From: Chlorokybus atmophyticus
Taxonomy: Eukaryota; Streptophyta; Chlorokybophyceae; Chlorokybales; Chlorokybaceae
DNA length: 54,349 nucleotides
Direction: 5' to 3'
NCBI GenBank assembly: GCA_009103225.1
Contig: RHPI01000890.1
Span: 294,645-348,993, forward strand
Below the pieces are notes generated by a model, which saw only the letters and a list, made by a program, of their open reading frames with translations, searched no databases and had not been told where the DNA came from. Both the position numbers and the translations under genes were made by a program. Below, in pieces: positions 1 through 11,800 of the stretch (position 1 is its first letter; the number at the start of each line of letters is the position of its first letter).

Positions 1-101
1 GCCGGGGGGGGGGAGCACACAACATCAGCAAGAATAGCAGGAAAACAGCAACAACGGCGGCAACAAATATCAACAAAAGCAAAGAAAGAAAGAAAACGAC
101 A

Positions 102-175
102 GCAGCAACAGTCGCTGCTCCCTTTGCAGCGGCTGTTGCTATGGTTCGCTGCAAGGGAGCAGCGAATGTTGCTGC
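102..175. repeat. Imperfect inverted repeat (hairpin)
   Basis: The arm at 102-131 is repeated in reverse complement at 147-175 with only a few differences, around a loop of about 15 bases. The arms are rich in GCTGCT/AGCAGC and contain CGCTGCTCCCTT. A second, perfect hairpin follows about 70 bases later, so this end of the window looks like foldback or MITE-type repeat DNA. No gene is visible here. Confidence 0.7.
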
Positions 176-242
176 CAGTACAGCTGCTGTGGTCCGCTGC
201 ATGGCCGACAGAGATTGCTTGCTGCACAATAAAAGCTCCAAC

Positions 243-282
243 TGCACAACAATGATTTTGATGACAAAATCATTGTTGTGCA
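243..282. repeat. Perfect 17-bp hairpin
   Basis: TGCACAACAATGATTTT at 243-259 is followed, after a 6-base loop, by its exact reverse complement at 266-282. The bases either side do not look coding. It could be a MITE remnant, a cruciform or a small hairpin transcript. Nothing in the sequence decides between these. Confidence 0.75.
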
Positions 283-724
283 CGCCATGCCATGGTAGGC
301 TACATTAGCAACAGCACCCATGCAGCAGCAACGGCAGCAAACAGCACAAAGGGGGCAAGCTATGGTTGTCAACCTCGCACTAGGTAAAAACCCTAGCGAT
401 AATAGACAGTGACCAGCTCAGTTGTAAGCTTTCACATGGTCGCTGCGTGCGGCATAGCGCATAGCATGTGACATTCGTGCTGTGTGCTATCACATTGTTG
501 TTGACCAATAGTGTGGCAAATGGTAGCGCTTACCGTTTGCAGAATGCTGGTAAGCTGCGCCGTCAGCACGCTGGCCCCATCTCCGCCGCCTCCAGCTTGT
601 GGGCGGCAGCAGCCAACGCTTGGGATAACTCCAGCCGGCAAGGCGATGCCTGCGGTTGTCTGGCCGGCTTAGCATGGACTTATCTTAGCTTGATTGGTGA
701 TGTGTCCAAGTCGCGGCGGCACTA

Positions 725-1090
725 GCCTTGGTTCGTACGCTGAGTGTCTGTAAACCGTGCATGCCATGGGTACCATACTTGGTACGCACGGTCGTACTCG
801 CTTGCACCAGCTTTGGCCCCCTGTTGTGCATCACTTGTACCAGTGCTGCTGTGATTTGCAGGTCGCGTGCGTCGTGACCAGCCCTGGTCCTACCGTGCAA
901 TGCCTATGCCGTACCAGTGCTGTACCGGTCTGCGAGCTACGAGGCACGCGACCAGCCCTAGGCCAATCCTACGGACCATATTGGCGGGCTCCGGGGCCGG
1001 ACCACCGGTGGTCCGGTTGCGCCGGATCAGTCGCGGCACTGGTACGCTAGAATGTACCAGACGTGGTCTGCGAGCCGCGTACGAGCCTGT
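725..1090. repeat. Cluster of GGTACC/GGACC palindromes
   Basis: This GC-rich stretch is dense in short perfect inverted repeats: GTACCA..TGGTAC at 770-785, GACCAG..CTGGTC at 876-889, and a 20-bp perfect palindrome, CCGGACCACCGGTGGTCCGG, at 997-1016. The same style of GGACCAT and GTACGAC palindromes marks both ends of the candidate DNA element at 40.4 and 51.3 kb. This may therefore be a relic end of a related element. The kinship is inferred from motif style, not from a long alignment. Confidence 0.5.
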
Positions 1091-1399
1091 GTATATGGGG
1101 CATGTGGCTCCCCCTATGGCAGCGACTTTTGCTGCCGTAGCCTGGTTAAGGCGCCGATGTTACACAAGGGTTTTGAGCGGCTATCCGCGCCCTTATACCA
1201 TGCACAACACTCACTCTGTGTAGTGCGCACTGCGAAATAGCAACCAGATGCACAGCAGGGCATGCACACAGTGTACAAGCAGTGTTCAAGCAATGCACAG
1301 TCGTTTGCATATATTGTGTGCAAGTAGAAAGCCATGGACATCAACAGTATGTACAGACACGACATGTATGCGGGCAGTGAATCTGCTCGCCAGAAATAC

Positions 1400-3700
1400 T
1401 TACCCATTACTTACTTGTTGTCGTAGTCATGTGCTGCTTGCTGAGCGTGTGTGCATCCTTCACTCTTGTCCGTGCTCCACTGATGATCTTCCCAACCTGT
1501 GTGCCACCATGTTGTACAACTGCTTGTAATCCGTGTCGTATGCCATGCCTGGCATACTCCACAGCTTGCCCCGTAACCTTCGCAACAATTGTCTCTAAGT
1601 ATGGCCACGTTGGATCATGTCCCTCAATAAAAGCACCATCTTCAATAGCAAATGAGAGCGGTATGTGCAAACTTTGCACTATGTGCAAACTTTGCACATT
1701 GAATACGTAAAAAGCAAATGCATTGCGACACAACCACTTTCTGTTTTGATGTTCGTGCAGTGTTCGGGTGAGGGTGAGGTGCCCTTCGTGCGGGGATGTC
1801 CACATAGGCTTAGCCACGTTTCTTGTTGTAGGCTTTGGTACAAAGGCCTATACTTTTTAACTGAAAAACACATAAGTCCATGGAAGGCACAAAGGTACCA
1901 CTGGCAAACTCTACAACAGTAAGCATCTTCTGTGGGTAAATGCCCCCTGCTAGAGCTATGGGTGACAAGTGCAAAGCCTGCTAAAACTCAGGCACCCCCG
2001 CAACAAAGAGAGCATCCACATAACGTAGGATGCAGAGCAAAGCGCTGCAATAGCACAGGGTCATCGTATGCCGTCAATCTCGAAAAGGCTTTCGATAAAG
2101 TTCAGCTCATAAGTGAAAAGCGTGTTATTGGCAAGGTAAACCCCTGCTGCATTGCTCATAGCAATGCTAATTTGTTGTCTGTACACATTGTCAGCACTTG
2201 TGTGCACGACCAAGTTTGCCAACAAAAATTGCAACATGTCATGCAACTGCACAGCAGTGAAAGTGCGTGTTGTGCCCTATGTGTCAGTAGCAGTACTGCC
2301 ACAAACCCATTTGTTGTTGACTTCCCTTTGAGAACAGTGATGTGGAGGTGGGTGGCTCAATGTAGGGAGTGCACCCTGGCAAACGCTTCGTGACCAGCTG
2401 GCACATATGCCGGGTGAGAACCTATTGCTGTAGCTTGGTGTAGAGGCTTGTGAAGTCGAGTGTGTGTACAGTCAGAAGTTGTTTGTCATTGCGTGACCTT
2501 GTTGTGTTTATGTAATGCTGCAACCGTTGAAACGCTGTTAAATCGTCGATGATCCAACTGGCTTCGACTGCTGGTAGGCCTTCAGCATCCTGCCACAAGA
2601 CATCCCGGATGTGGGCCACCAGGTCAGCTATATTGTTGTATATCCTTGTCAACCAGTCACTAGCATCTGTCGAAGTGGTCTTGTAAGTTGCTGCGATGAA
2701 GTGTGGTGCGAGTGGCGTCTTGTGTTACTTGATGGTTAGGTAGAAATGAGGTAAATGCACTGCCAGGTCAACGGATGAAGTAACAGAGTCATGCTGAGAG
2801 TTGTATTGTGTGTGTCGTTGCAGAATGTCCTGCAAGCTGTCACTTTGCAGCTAATAAGTATCAGTATTCAATTTTGCCCACATGAGTTGCAAATAGAAGG
2901 CTATGCACACCACAACAAAGGTGCCTGCACACTTATCTACTTTAATGATGCTAATGTGGAGTTTCAGCTCTTTTACTGCAACTTGCGCCACACTATCCAT
3001 CTTGTAAGCCTGCAAGTTAGTGCCAGGCAATAAGTGCATGCGTGCAATGACTGTAGACAACACCTCTGCTATGAATGTTTGCACCCAAGGTTGGAGCAGT
3101 CCCGGCTGTCAGCGTTTGAGTTCTTGAGCCTCTGCAAATTGCTTAGGCTTCTATTGCTCATGTATGCCTTTGCGTACTACCGGCATACACACGGACACAT
3201 CTGCTTTTATTGACGTGCGAAACTTAGTACCGCAATTGAGCAATGTCTGCAGGATTTGTGACCCAGCAATGCTACAATCACACGATCACATGCTGCAATG
3301 TTGTGTGCACAAGCGCAGTGTATGCATGTGCATCACAAGCACATGCAAACTCATCTTGTTGTTGGGTTGTGGTCGTTGTTGCCACTTACAAACGGATGCA
3401 CTGATGACTTTCTCAAGGTGGCGTCAAACTTCCATACCACCCACGTGTCTTTCCAAGTTTGTTGCATAGTTTGTGGGATGATTGCCCGCACCCGTTCACC
3501 TGCCAGAGCAGTTTGCAAGTACATAGTATCTACAGCTTGGTTAGGGAACGCACAAGTCATCAGCTGTGCACCCCGTTGTTGATTAACTATGGGTGTATTC
3601 GGCACATCAGTTAGGAGAAAATCCACCACGCAATACATACCATCATACATACGTGCCACCGTGGTGGTGACCAGCGGGCTACATCCATACAGTGCACCAC
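1400..3700 (-). pseudogene. Decayed Penelope-like reverse transcriptase (minus copy)
   Basis: Read on the minus strand, fragments in several frames line up in the order of a Penelope-like (PLE) reverse transcriptase. DKCAGTFVVVC followed by a tyrosine-rich stretch is near 2,960-3,000. A fingers motif, FYLTIK-stop-HKTP with FIAAT, is near 2,700. LDFTSLYTKL, holding the first catalytic Asp, is at about 2,430-2,470. A block with Q.SIAM and LANN is near 2,060-2,260. A YVDA version of the YxDD box, with one Asp lost, follows near 2,000. Frameshifts and in-frame stops separate the blocks, so no functional protein is made. PLE is preferred to LINE or Ty3 because of the K.HK..PL...FIA and DFTSLYT signatures. 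The boundaries are approximate, and no GIY-YIG domain could be recognised. Confidence 0.7.
1661..1698. repeat. Tandem duplicated palindrome
   Basis: The 15-bp perfect palindrome GTGCAAACTTTGCAC occurs twice in direct succession inside the minus-strand PLE relic. It is short and probably a local duplication. Confidence 0.75.
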
Positions 3701-3889
3701 TAACAGCCTTACAACTACACCTAGCAGTTACCTACCTATTCACCACCCCCGTCAGCCATGCATAGGGCACAACACAGTAGGTACTAATAGCATGCATGGC
3801 AACACGCGAGGGATAGACTGGACGTGCAACCACCGTCGTCGCATGGTAGCTAACCGCAGCAACCAATCCCGCTCACAACATCGACAGGT

Positions 3890-5400
3890 AGATATCGATT
3901 GCATGTTTTACACAAAAACTTCGTACGGACCGCAGTAGTAAATGCTCAGGCAATTTTGTCATCGTATGTGAAAAATACTATCTGCAAAAATTATATGAAG
4001 AATTGGAACGGTTGCCAAACCCTACGTATATGCTGTACATACTACAAGGACAAACACACACGCAGCACGCCACAAATACTGGCGCAAAACCTCATTCACC
4101 AACACCGGAATAATACGCGTTTTGCATCTAAGCACTATTCCAAGCTGCCCCATATATACCTTACATGGAAACTACATAAATACCCAACTAAACCATGGTT
4201 TATAGCAGCAGCATTTTGAACTACGCTCTCCACAGCTTCGCAATGGTTGACTAAAGTGTATAAAGCTTTGGCACCCATTGCGGATGCCTGTTGGGAGCAA
4301 CAGTTGTTAGACACGGGTGTTCAACTTACAACTCAACTCGTAGGTGACGACGGATACTTCATCTTTTACAAGATCAACACATCTATATAATACTATTACT
4401 CCCTAGCCCATTAAGCAGCAAATGAACTCAGTGCTAACGACGTTTGACTTCACGACATTATATACCACCATCCTCCTGCAAGAGTTAAAGTCACAGACGC
4501 ATACGTCAACATGATGTTCAGTTTCAAGCACGATATCATTGGAATGAACGGTCTCGGGGTAGTGACAGAGCAGCAAGAGACCACGATGAAATGGCATAAC
4601 ACACAAACGCAACCAAGCCCAAACAGTAGGTAGTTTATGGTACAACCCTTCCAGAAATTCTGAATTTCGCCTTAGACAACTTGTTTGTGCAGAGTGCATC
4701 GAATGCATTGTTTAAACAAGTGGTAGGTATTTTGATGGGCAATAGTGCGAGAGTTTTTTTATCCAATGATTTTTTATATACTTTAGTGAGTTGGTAGATT
4801 AATAGCCACATGGCGATTAAATCTCGTCGCATTGTATGCCAACAACACTACTCAGATCTGTGGACGGTCTTTTTGTACTCAACATACCAAGCCTTCAAGC
4901 AGTCGTGTATCAAGGACCTACAGTGCTAGTGGGAAGAATTTATCCACGCCACATGTTAGAGTTGTCCATGACACAGCAAGCATACAGCGTGGAATTGCAT
5001 TATTTTAGCATCAGTCCGTTGGTATATGTACTACGTTTTATTCCAAGCGATCGCTGCTAGCGTATGCACACATTCCGATTCGTAATTGACCCCACCCACA
5101 GTCAGACTTGCATAAACGGTGTAAACAGGGAGTGGTGTGGCCACAATGTGTACGTTTCAAGCGGTTGTGCACTTTCAACTCCGACTTGGTGGCAGCTATG
5201 TCATCCCTCATTACACGCATGCGTGCTGAAGGTCACAGTAAACGTCAGTTGTTGAGAGTTTGCTCAAAGCACGAATGTTCATAGCTAATGACTTGTGGCA
5301 TGGTCGTATTGCACAATACATGTATCATGCCGCCATGCGTGCATGCACAGAGTGAGGGGAGCGTGCAAACGCCCTCGCCAAAAAGACAGGTGTTTGCTTA
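3890..5400 (+). pseudogene. Decayed Penelope-like reverse transcriptase (plus copy)
   Basis: On the plus strand, KCSGNFVIVCEKYYL begins near 3,940 and runs into an EEL..LPNPTY stretch. A frame change leads to LPHIYLTWKLHK and PWFIAAAF-stop at about 4,145-4,220. After stops comes TTFDFTTLYTTIL, with the first catalytic Asp, at about 4,437-4,477, then FKQVVGILMG at about 4,710-4,741. KRQLLR near 5,240 resembles the end of the RT. The block order matches a PLE reverse transcriptase, and frameshifts and stops show it is dead. It diverges clearly from the minus-strand copy, so the two are separate insertions or old sister copies lying head to head with a short spacer at about 3,700-3,890. Confidence 0.7.
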
Positions 5401-5642
5401 AACACCACCTATACACTAGAGATTTGCAACGCTATGTGGTCCTGCTGCTGTACTAACACCTGCTGCATGCTTGCAACACCTGTCTCAAATGTACAACTGA
5501 CTGCCTGTGTTGCTATTGCGTGCTTACACATGACTACTCACTGTGCTGTCCTACTCACTAGTGCACATGACTTGCACATGACTTGCAGACAGTCGCCATC
5601 AAGCTCGCACGCCACCCCATTCACTACTCGAGACTCCGGAGG

Positions 5643-5684
5643 CCACAGCCAGACCTTGCCCACTTCCGCAAGGTCTGACTGTGG
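5643..5684. repeat. 17-bp hairpin
   Basis: The arm at 5643-5659 pairs with 5668-5684 across an 8-base loop with one mismatch. That mismatch would be a G.U pair in a minus-strand RNA. No gene is recognised around it. Confidence 0.6.
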
Positions 5685-6040
5685 CGCTGCTTTGGCAGGT
5701 GGGGCGCTTGTCTTGTCTTGCTCTGCCCCTGCTCGTTGGGCGTGCTGCTGTTGGGCCCAAGCAGCACGCCATTGTGGTTATTGCCGTTGTTGTTCTTGCT
5801 GCCTGCTTGCTGCTACTAACGACTAACACTGCTAGTGGTGGTGGACAAGCAAACCCTACCGTTGTTGCTGCTAGTTGCCCCTGCTGTATGCCCACACATG
5901 CGTCACATCAGTGTTATTGCATATGCTATCAAGGCCGGGTGATTACCTGCAGCAAGGACGAGTACGAGCAGCAGTGTCAGCCCAGGCAACAACGGCCCAC
6001 AGTGGTTGTGGTGGTGGTTGATGAGCAAGCAGCGTGCAAA

Positions 6041-6146
6041 TGTGCCCCTCCTCCCACGCCTCTCTCTCTCCCCCCCCCCTGACGCCTCCTCTCTCCTCCT
6101 CCCACCCCTCTGTCTCTCCTCACGCCTTCTCTCTCATCCCGCGCCT
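6041..6146. repeat. Polypyrimidine (CT/C-rich) tract
   Basis: A run of CTCC, TCTC and poly-C that is low complexity on both strands. Open frames across it give only proline/serine or arginine/glycine-rich peptides and are not taken as genes. Confidence 0.8.
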
Positions 6147-6349
6147 GTGTTCGCGGCAGGATTCTGTAATGACTTTTCGCATATTCTACACTATCAAACG
6201 TTTTATTGCTGCTGATCTTATAAGACATGATAACATTACTACAACCCAACAACAGTAACAGGCTATTGCCAACAGAACGAAACAGTTGCTAGAGACAGAA
6301 CCACCACACCACGAAAGCAACAACATCTACGTGTTCCTTTCACTATAGC

Positions 6350-7500
6350 TACTATTCACGCTACTGCTGTTATTACCCTGTTTAGGAGGCTGTTGTAACA
6401 TGAGCCACAGGGGTCATAACAGCCTGAGTTGTTACTACTTGATTGCAATACGCGTGTAACCAAATTTGCCAGCTTGGCATTGAGGCTGCCTTTAACTGTA
6501 CCGCTACATTGTTGAAGGGTATACCACTTTGAGAACGACATGCATGTTCCAACACTGACATCTTTTAGCAACACAAAGTGTTACACTACAAGCAATAGAC
6601 AAACATGTAACTGAATTAGATCATAAGCAGTGAGACGTTGAATTTACATGCTAAACACTGCAATGGCAGTGCTCTCCAGAAGTAATGTGGAGTCATCAAG
6701 CAACATCCAAGGTTCAATGACATCCAAATTCGGCCACAAGCATTGTCCGACCTCCAAAGTCCATCCAGCGCGGCAACAAAGAGCTACCTGTCAAGAGTCA
6801 AGGCATCTATTTCAGCCCTGCAAACTCCTAGTGTCCACAGCACAGGCACAAGAGGTTCGGAACTGAACAGATTGTTTCTTTTGCACAGGTGATACCACGG
6901 AAGCAAAGCTGTGGATTTGCTCAGCTTCCGCTTGGAACCTGTGCCATGGTCGCGACCACATGCGTGCAACCAAAATGATAACATGTTGCAAGCATGTGGG
7001 CTGACGGCGAGGCAAATTCCTAGCACACAACCACAGTCACGCAACAACACTTGTCTGTGGTCATACCTTGCAATCAGGGGTAGGAACCGTCCCCTTTGCC
7101 AATGGCCATGTACCCGCTGGCGCGCCAGCGGCCCAGATGCCTGCCTCAAAGCTACAAACATCTTCAATATGGAACCCACTCCAAGCTTCAGGCCTGGAGG
7201 CATAAGTTTCAGGCCTGGAGGCAACCCATAACGCTGGACAGCCACCATGCAAGGATGTTGCACCAGGAACCCCCTCATAACGACGTTGCATCAACAAAGG
7301 ACCGTCATCAACCTGTACCTGGGCCATGTGGTTCTCCTTTCTGGTGACAAGCATGCAACACTTGTAAACGCTGCGCTCAAGACATCGTGCTTGGAAACTT
7401 GCGCTGGACCCAACCAAAGTCACTCAAAGGCCAAATCTGTTGCAAGACAACAGAAGCCAGCAGCCTCAGTTAATGGGATCCACCAACTGACGCAACGTCC
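6350..7500. other. Possible exons, no resolvable gene
   Basis: No product could be recognised. The minus strand from about 7,420 to 6,700 holds medium open stretches with protein-like composition (for example a segment containing KENHMAQVQVDDGP near 7,320), broken by stops and frame changes. These could be exons of an unannotated minus-strand gene ending near 6,400, or a decayed gene. A 22-bp direct duplication containing CAGGCCTGGAGGCA lies near 7,190-7,225. No start, stop or splice model can be defended. Confidence 0.25.
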
Positions 7501-7503
7501 AGA

Positions 7504-8410
7504 TCACATCAAACACTCCGGCAATCCCATCCTCACCCGAAGCATTACGCGGCCATCAATGAGGGCATAAGGAACGGGTCCATAGTCCCGTGAGTCGGTG
7601 GAGTTCAGTTTGTTATCCCCTTGCAGCCATACATGTCCCTTGGGTATCTGTGCAGTAAGCAGAGGTAAGGCCAGCAATACTGGCAATCCACATTCGGTTG
7701 CCAGCACAAACGACTGCATCCAGTGTCGCACCGTTATGCGGCGAGGCGCCTGCCCTCTCGGCTCAACTAGTATTCTGTCTCCTTCCTGCAAAACAGGCAA
7801 GCGCATTGTTGAAAACACAATTGAGAACATGAGCTGCGCAATGGTAGCACCAACAGACTGTGCACAGCAAACACTGGCGCATGAACAATGTGATTGTGAT
7901 CTATCAGCTACGAATCTCTGACCAACAATGCAGTCAACACAGTAGTGTAGTGTAAGCGAGTGAATGCCGTATTGAAGTTGTTGTAAACGCGACTGATCTA
8001 GTGTCCAACAACAACGAAACAGGTTTTACGTTGAGATGATGCACCTCTCACCCAGTGACAAGTAGCAGGCAGAGTTTCTCGCAATATAGTCGCACGTGTG
8101 GACATGCGGTAGTGCAAATGCGTACCTTTGCAAGCAGGCGCTTGAGTAGAACGTCGGTGGGGTTCCAGGGAGAGCGGGCGACGACGACGTCCCCCGGGGA
8201 GAGGCGATTAAGGCGGGGGGCGACGCGGTCGATGAGGACGAGATCGCCGGCGGCATTGAAAGTTGGAAGCATGCTTGGCCCAGTGCAGACGGTCAGAGTG
8301 AGCAGGTACGTGCTCATGCAGTGCAGCGAAGCGAAGGCGTTGGCGTACCGCACCGCCCGCCCCGACGCATCCGCCCACCACGGCCCCAACAACGCCCTGC
8401 CCCTCGCCAT
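7504..8410 (-). CDS. Mitochondrial inner membrane protease-like signal peptidase (S26, IMP1/IMP2 type)
   Basis: Three exons, 8410-8126, 7785-7732 and 7647-7504, join in frame to 160 aa, a normal IMP length. Family members remove signal sequences from proteins sorted to the mitochondrial intermembrane space. GPSMLPT at about residue 46 carries the catalytic serine. The general-base lysine lies in VLLKRLLAK at about residues 87-95. The conserved GDN....DSRDYGPVP box is near residues 120-140. An N-terminal hydrophobic stretch (STYLLTLTV) precedes the serine motif and would anchor the enzyme. IMP1 and IMP2 are not separable by eye. It is divergently arranged with the alpha-galactosidase, and the 430-bp gap between them probably holds both promoters. 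The second exon is only 54 nt. A plastid S26 peptidase is less likely because of the small size and the compact GDN/DSR box. Confidence 0.85.
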
Positions 8411-8840
8411 TCAACACACCACAGTCAATGCCACCTCACAGGCAGACAACACCCCTCCTCCTAACAACACCGCCGCCGCCCCTACCATCGCCCGCCTGCA
8501 ATTTCTGACGAAAACGCTGTCTTCACACGTTAGGCACTGTGCTGCCATGGTAAGCTAACGTGCAGCGCCAGATTTTGCTGATAGTAACGCTAAATGCAGG
8601 GATCACGTCACGTTACGTGATTACGTCAGTTACGCAAAGCATTTTCTGGAGGGGCGCATGCATGCAGGCAGCATGCAGCCTTCCAGAGTGTAAGCTGTGC
8701 GGTGAAGCTGGTCCAGCTTGTCTTGTCACCCTTTGTGTGGCAGGCTGCCACTGGCAGCGGGCGCAGAACTTACTAGGCCTTCTGCTGGCTGTACAAAGCT
8801 TGGTTGCAATATTGCTGTGGGCAGGTCGCTGCTCTCAAGC
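8411..8840. promoter_or_regulatory. Divergent intergenic promoter region
   Basis: This 430-bp gap separates two genes transcribed away from each other, the S26 peptidase and the alpha-galactosidase, so it must supply 5' ends for both. A direct repeat of ACGTYACG-like bases occurs at about 8,607-8,633 (CACGTCACGTTACGTGATTA), reminiscent of bZIP-type ACGT cores. No TATA box is convincing. The regulatory role is inferred from position only. Confidence 0.4.
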
Positions 8841-11800
8841 ATGGCGCTGAGGCGTTCTGCAGCTCGACCGGCGCTGCTCTTTGCAGCATTGCTGTGCTGC
8901 GTGCTGCCAGCTGTGGCAATCGACAATGGCGTCGCCCTGACTCCTCCCATGGGTGAGCGCTAAAAGAATGCTTCCTGGTGTTGAAGGGTCGTGCGCTATT
9001 GTTCGCAGGCAGTAAAAGCCTGCTCAATAACTTAATTGTTGTTGTCATTGCGGTGCATGCACGGTGTGGCTGCTCACAAATCTGCTGGTTTGTGTGGTTG
9101 CCAGGTTGGAACTCGTGGAACACTTTCCGCTGCGAGGTTTCAGAGGATCTCATCAAGCAGGTTAGTGCAATGTCTGATGTTCAGGGAAGGCCAAGGTTTC
9201 GCTGCTTGCATGGCGAACGAGCCTGTTTGCAATTGAGACGTTCAGTTTACATGTCGCATTATTCTTACTTGCTTGGTATCACTTAGACCAGACCAGAAGC
9301 TGCTCTGATGTACCCTTTGTCTAACAGTGTGATGTTGTTGGTCAGCACTGGCTGGTTTACCACATTATATGCACGAAGCAAGTGTGAACCATGTTTGGCG
9401 TTTTGTGATAGTGGCAGCGTTCATCGCAGTTGTTGTCATCAGTCCCGCGCCTAGTTGGAAGGCGCAATCAGCAGTGACACTCGCACACATGGGTACACAG
9501 CCGGTTGCTGTTCAGCACACGTAGAAGGCCTTCGTATTAATGAGACAAACGCCCATACTAAACTATATACTGCTCACAGACTGCCAACGCCATTGTGGAG
9601 CATGGACTGGACAAAGTTGGGTGGCAATATGTCAACGTAAGTGCTGGAAATTCGGACATACTGTAGCACCAACTACGCATGCATGGGTATGAAGCCAGTG
9701 GTGCAGGTGGATGACTGCTGGCAGGGAGGCCGTGACGAGAACGGTAACATATTTGCTGATCCCAAGCGCTTTCCTGGTGGCATGAAGGTAGGTTCTGACT
9801 GGTTCGGCAGGTCGCAAGTCATCACAGTCGATGAGTTGGTTCAAAGTAATGACACTCTTCCCTTAACAGGCGCTGGCAGACTATATCCACAATAAGGGTT
9901 TAAAGTTCGGGATCTATAGGTGGGTATCAGAGGTTGGGTTGCGTGTTGCATGCTGTAGTTGACTTTGCGGTATGTGTGTGTGTGTGGCACACATACTCCA
10001 ACATGCCGTTGTGCCATGGCAGCGATGCGGGCAACATGACGTGCGCCGGCTTCATGGGCAGCTTTGGTTATGAAGAGCAGGATGCCAGGACATATGCCGA
10101 GTGGGGTGTTGATTTTCTCAAGTATGACTGGTGCTACATGACGGTCCCGCACCCGTTTGACCCTCCCATCAAGGCATACACTCGCATGCACAAAGCTTTG
10201 AACAAGACTGGCAGGTACAAGACGTAATTGCAATGAGTCACTGCCAATGGCGTCAAGATAACAGTGCTCTCTCGGGGTGCAGGCCAATAGTTTACAGTCT
10301 GTGTAGCTGGGGTCAAGGTATGCACATGCACGTGTGATTGTACTGTGTTCGTGCCCAACGTAAGCTGATTGTGACACCTATGCCAGGGCGACCTCACTTC
10401 TGGGGCAAGTTCATTGCAAACATGTGGAGGACGGGACCAGACTTGTTTGCGACTTGGTACGTATTCTCGACCGTATGCTCGAACTTGTGCGCCAATGCAT
10501 CAGCTGGTCGCGCTGACGCAAGTCTCCCGAAACCTTTCAGGGATTTCCCAGAGCAGATGGATTTGGACCTACCGCTCGGTTACTCGAGCGTCATGGAGGC
10601 TGTGGTGACTCAAACAGACTACTGGAAGGATGCTGGGCCGGGCGGCTGGAATGACCCAGACATGCTGCTAGTACGTTTCTGTAGTTATATGACACTGGGG
10701 AGTCTCAATTGCTACTACCGATGTTGTGCGCGTATCATGCACTGTCCACTGGCTGCAGGTAGGGATTCCTGGGCAAACTGTGCCAGAATACCACGGGACG
10801 GACAGGGCGAACAGTACTGTTGGAGGTGGCCGATGGCTTCCGTTTACCAATGTGCTTTTGTTCTTGCAAAGACACTTGGTTTGCATGAACACACACATTG
10901 CATTGCTGTGTAGGTCTCGGCCTGCTTGAGCAATATACCCATTTCAGCTTTTGGGCCATGATGGCGTCACCACTCATTGCAGGTTGGCTGCATACCACCA
11001 CCGCTTCACTTGTTTGAATGCGCACATTGATCGCATAGGGGCCTTTCAGTTTCTCATAGTTGCTTTGCAGGAAACGACCTGCGTAGCATTGACGAAAACA
11101 CGCTTCGCATCTACACCGCCAAAGAGGAACTCAAAGTGTTGCACAGTCAGTGGAGTGGTATTCTCTTCATCAAGCAATGGGACTGACCTTTGGCCTGTGC
11201 AGGTCATAGCGGTAAATCAAGACCTTCTCGGGGTGCAGGGTCAGAAAGTCTGGGAAGATGCGTATCGACAGATCTGGAGGAAGCCTCTCGCAGACGGTCG
11301 CTATGCCTTCCTCGGCGTCAACCTCGGCAAGTCCACTACTGATGTTACCTTCTTGTGGAGGAGAGACTCGCCATACAATTGTCAAGATCTTACTGCTGAG
11401 GTCAGTGCTGCACTGTATGTTACTAGTTGACGCAGGCGATTTCTCATCTGCTCAGTGCCATCACTTGTGTAAGCATGTGTGTGAGTTGTTGTCCGCTTGC
11501 AATGAGTGCTGCATAGCTTTGCGGGCTGGGGTGTGCAGTACCACCTGTGCATCTTGCGTAGGTGCGCGATCTGTGGGCAGAAAAAGATCTGGGTACGTGG
11601 GCAACATCATACACAGCAACCAACTTGAAGCCTCGGGAGTCCCGGTTGCTTGCGGTGCGATTCATGGGCACAGTGGACGACAAAGGAAAGAGTAAAGGCT
11701 CTGGCAGCATCGCCTGGATGCTGGCCATCACCAACATGCTGACGCTTCTGCTGCTTGCGCTGACCATATGGCGGTTCACTCGCGCGGGCGGCCCGCTCAT

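Noticed and set aside
5434-6082. Cys-rich secreted protein on the plus strand
   Set aside because: The open frame overlaps a hairpin and a polypyrimidine tract, has a low-complexity composition, and shows no family motif or splice support.
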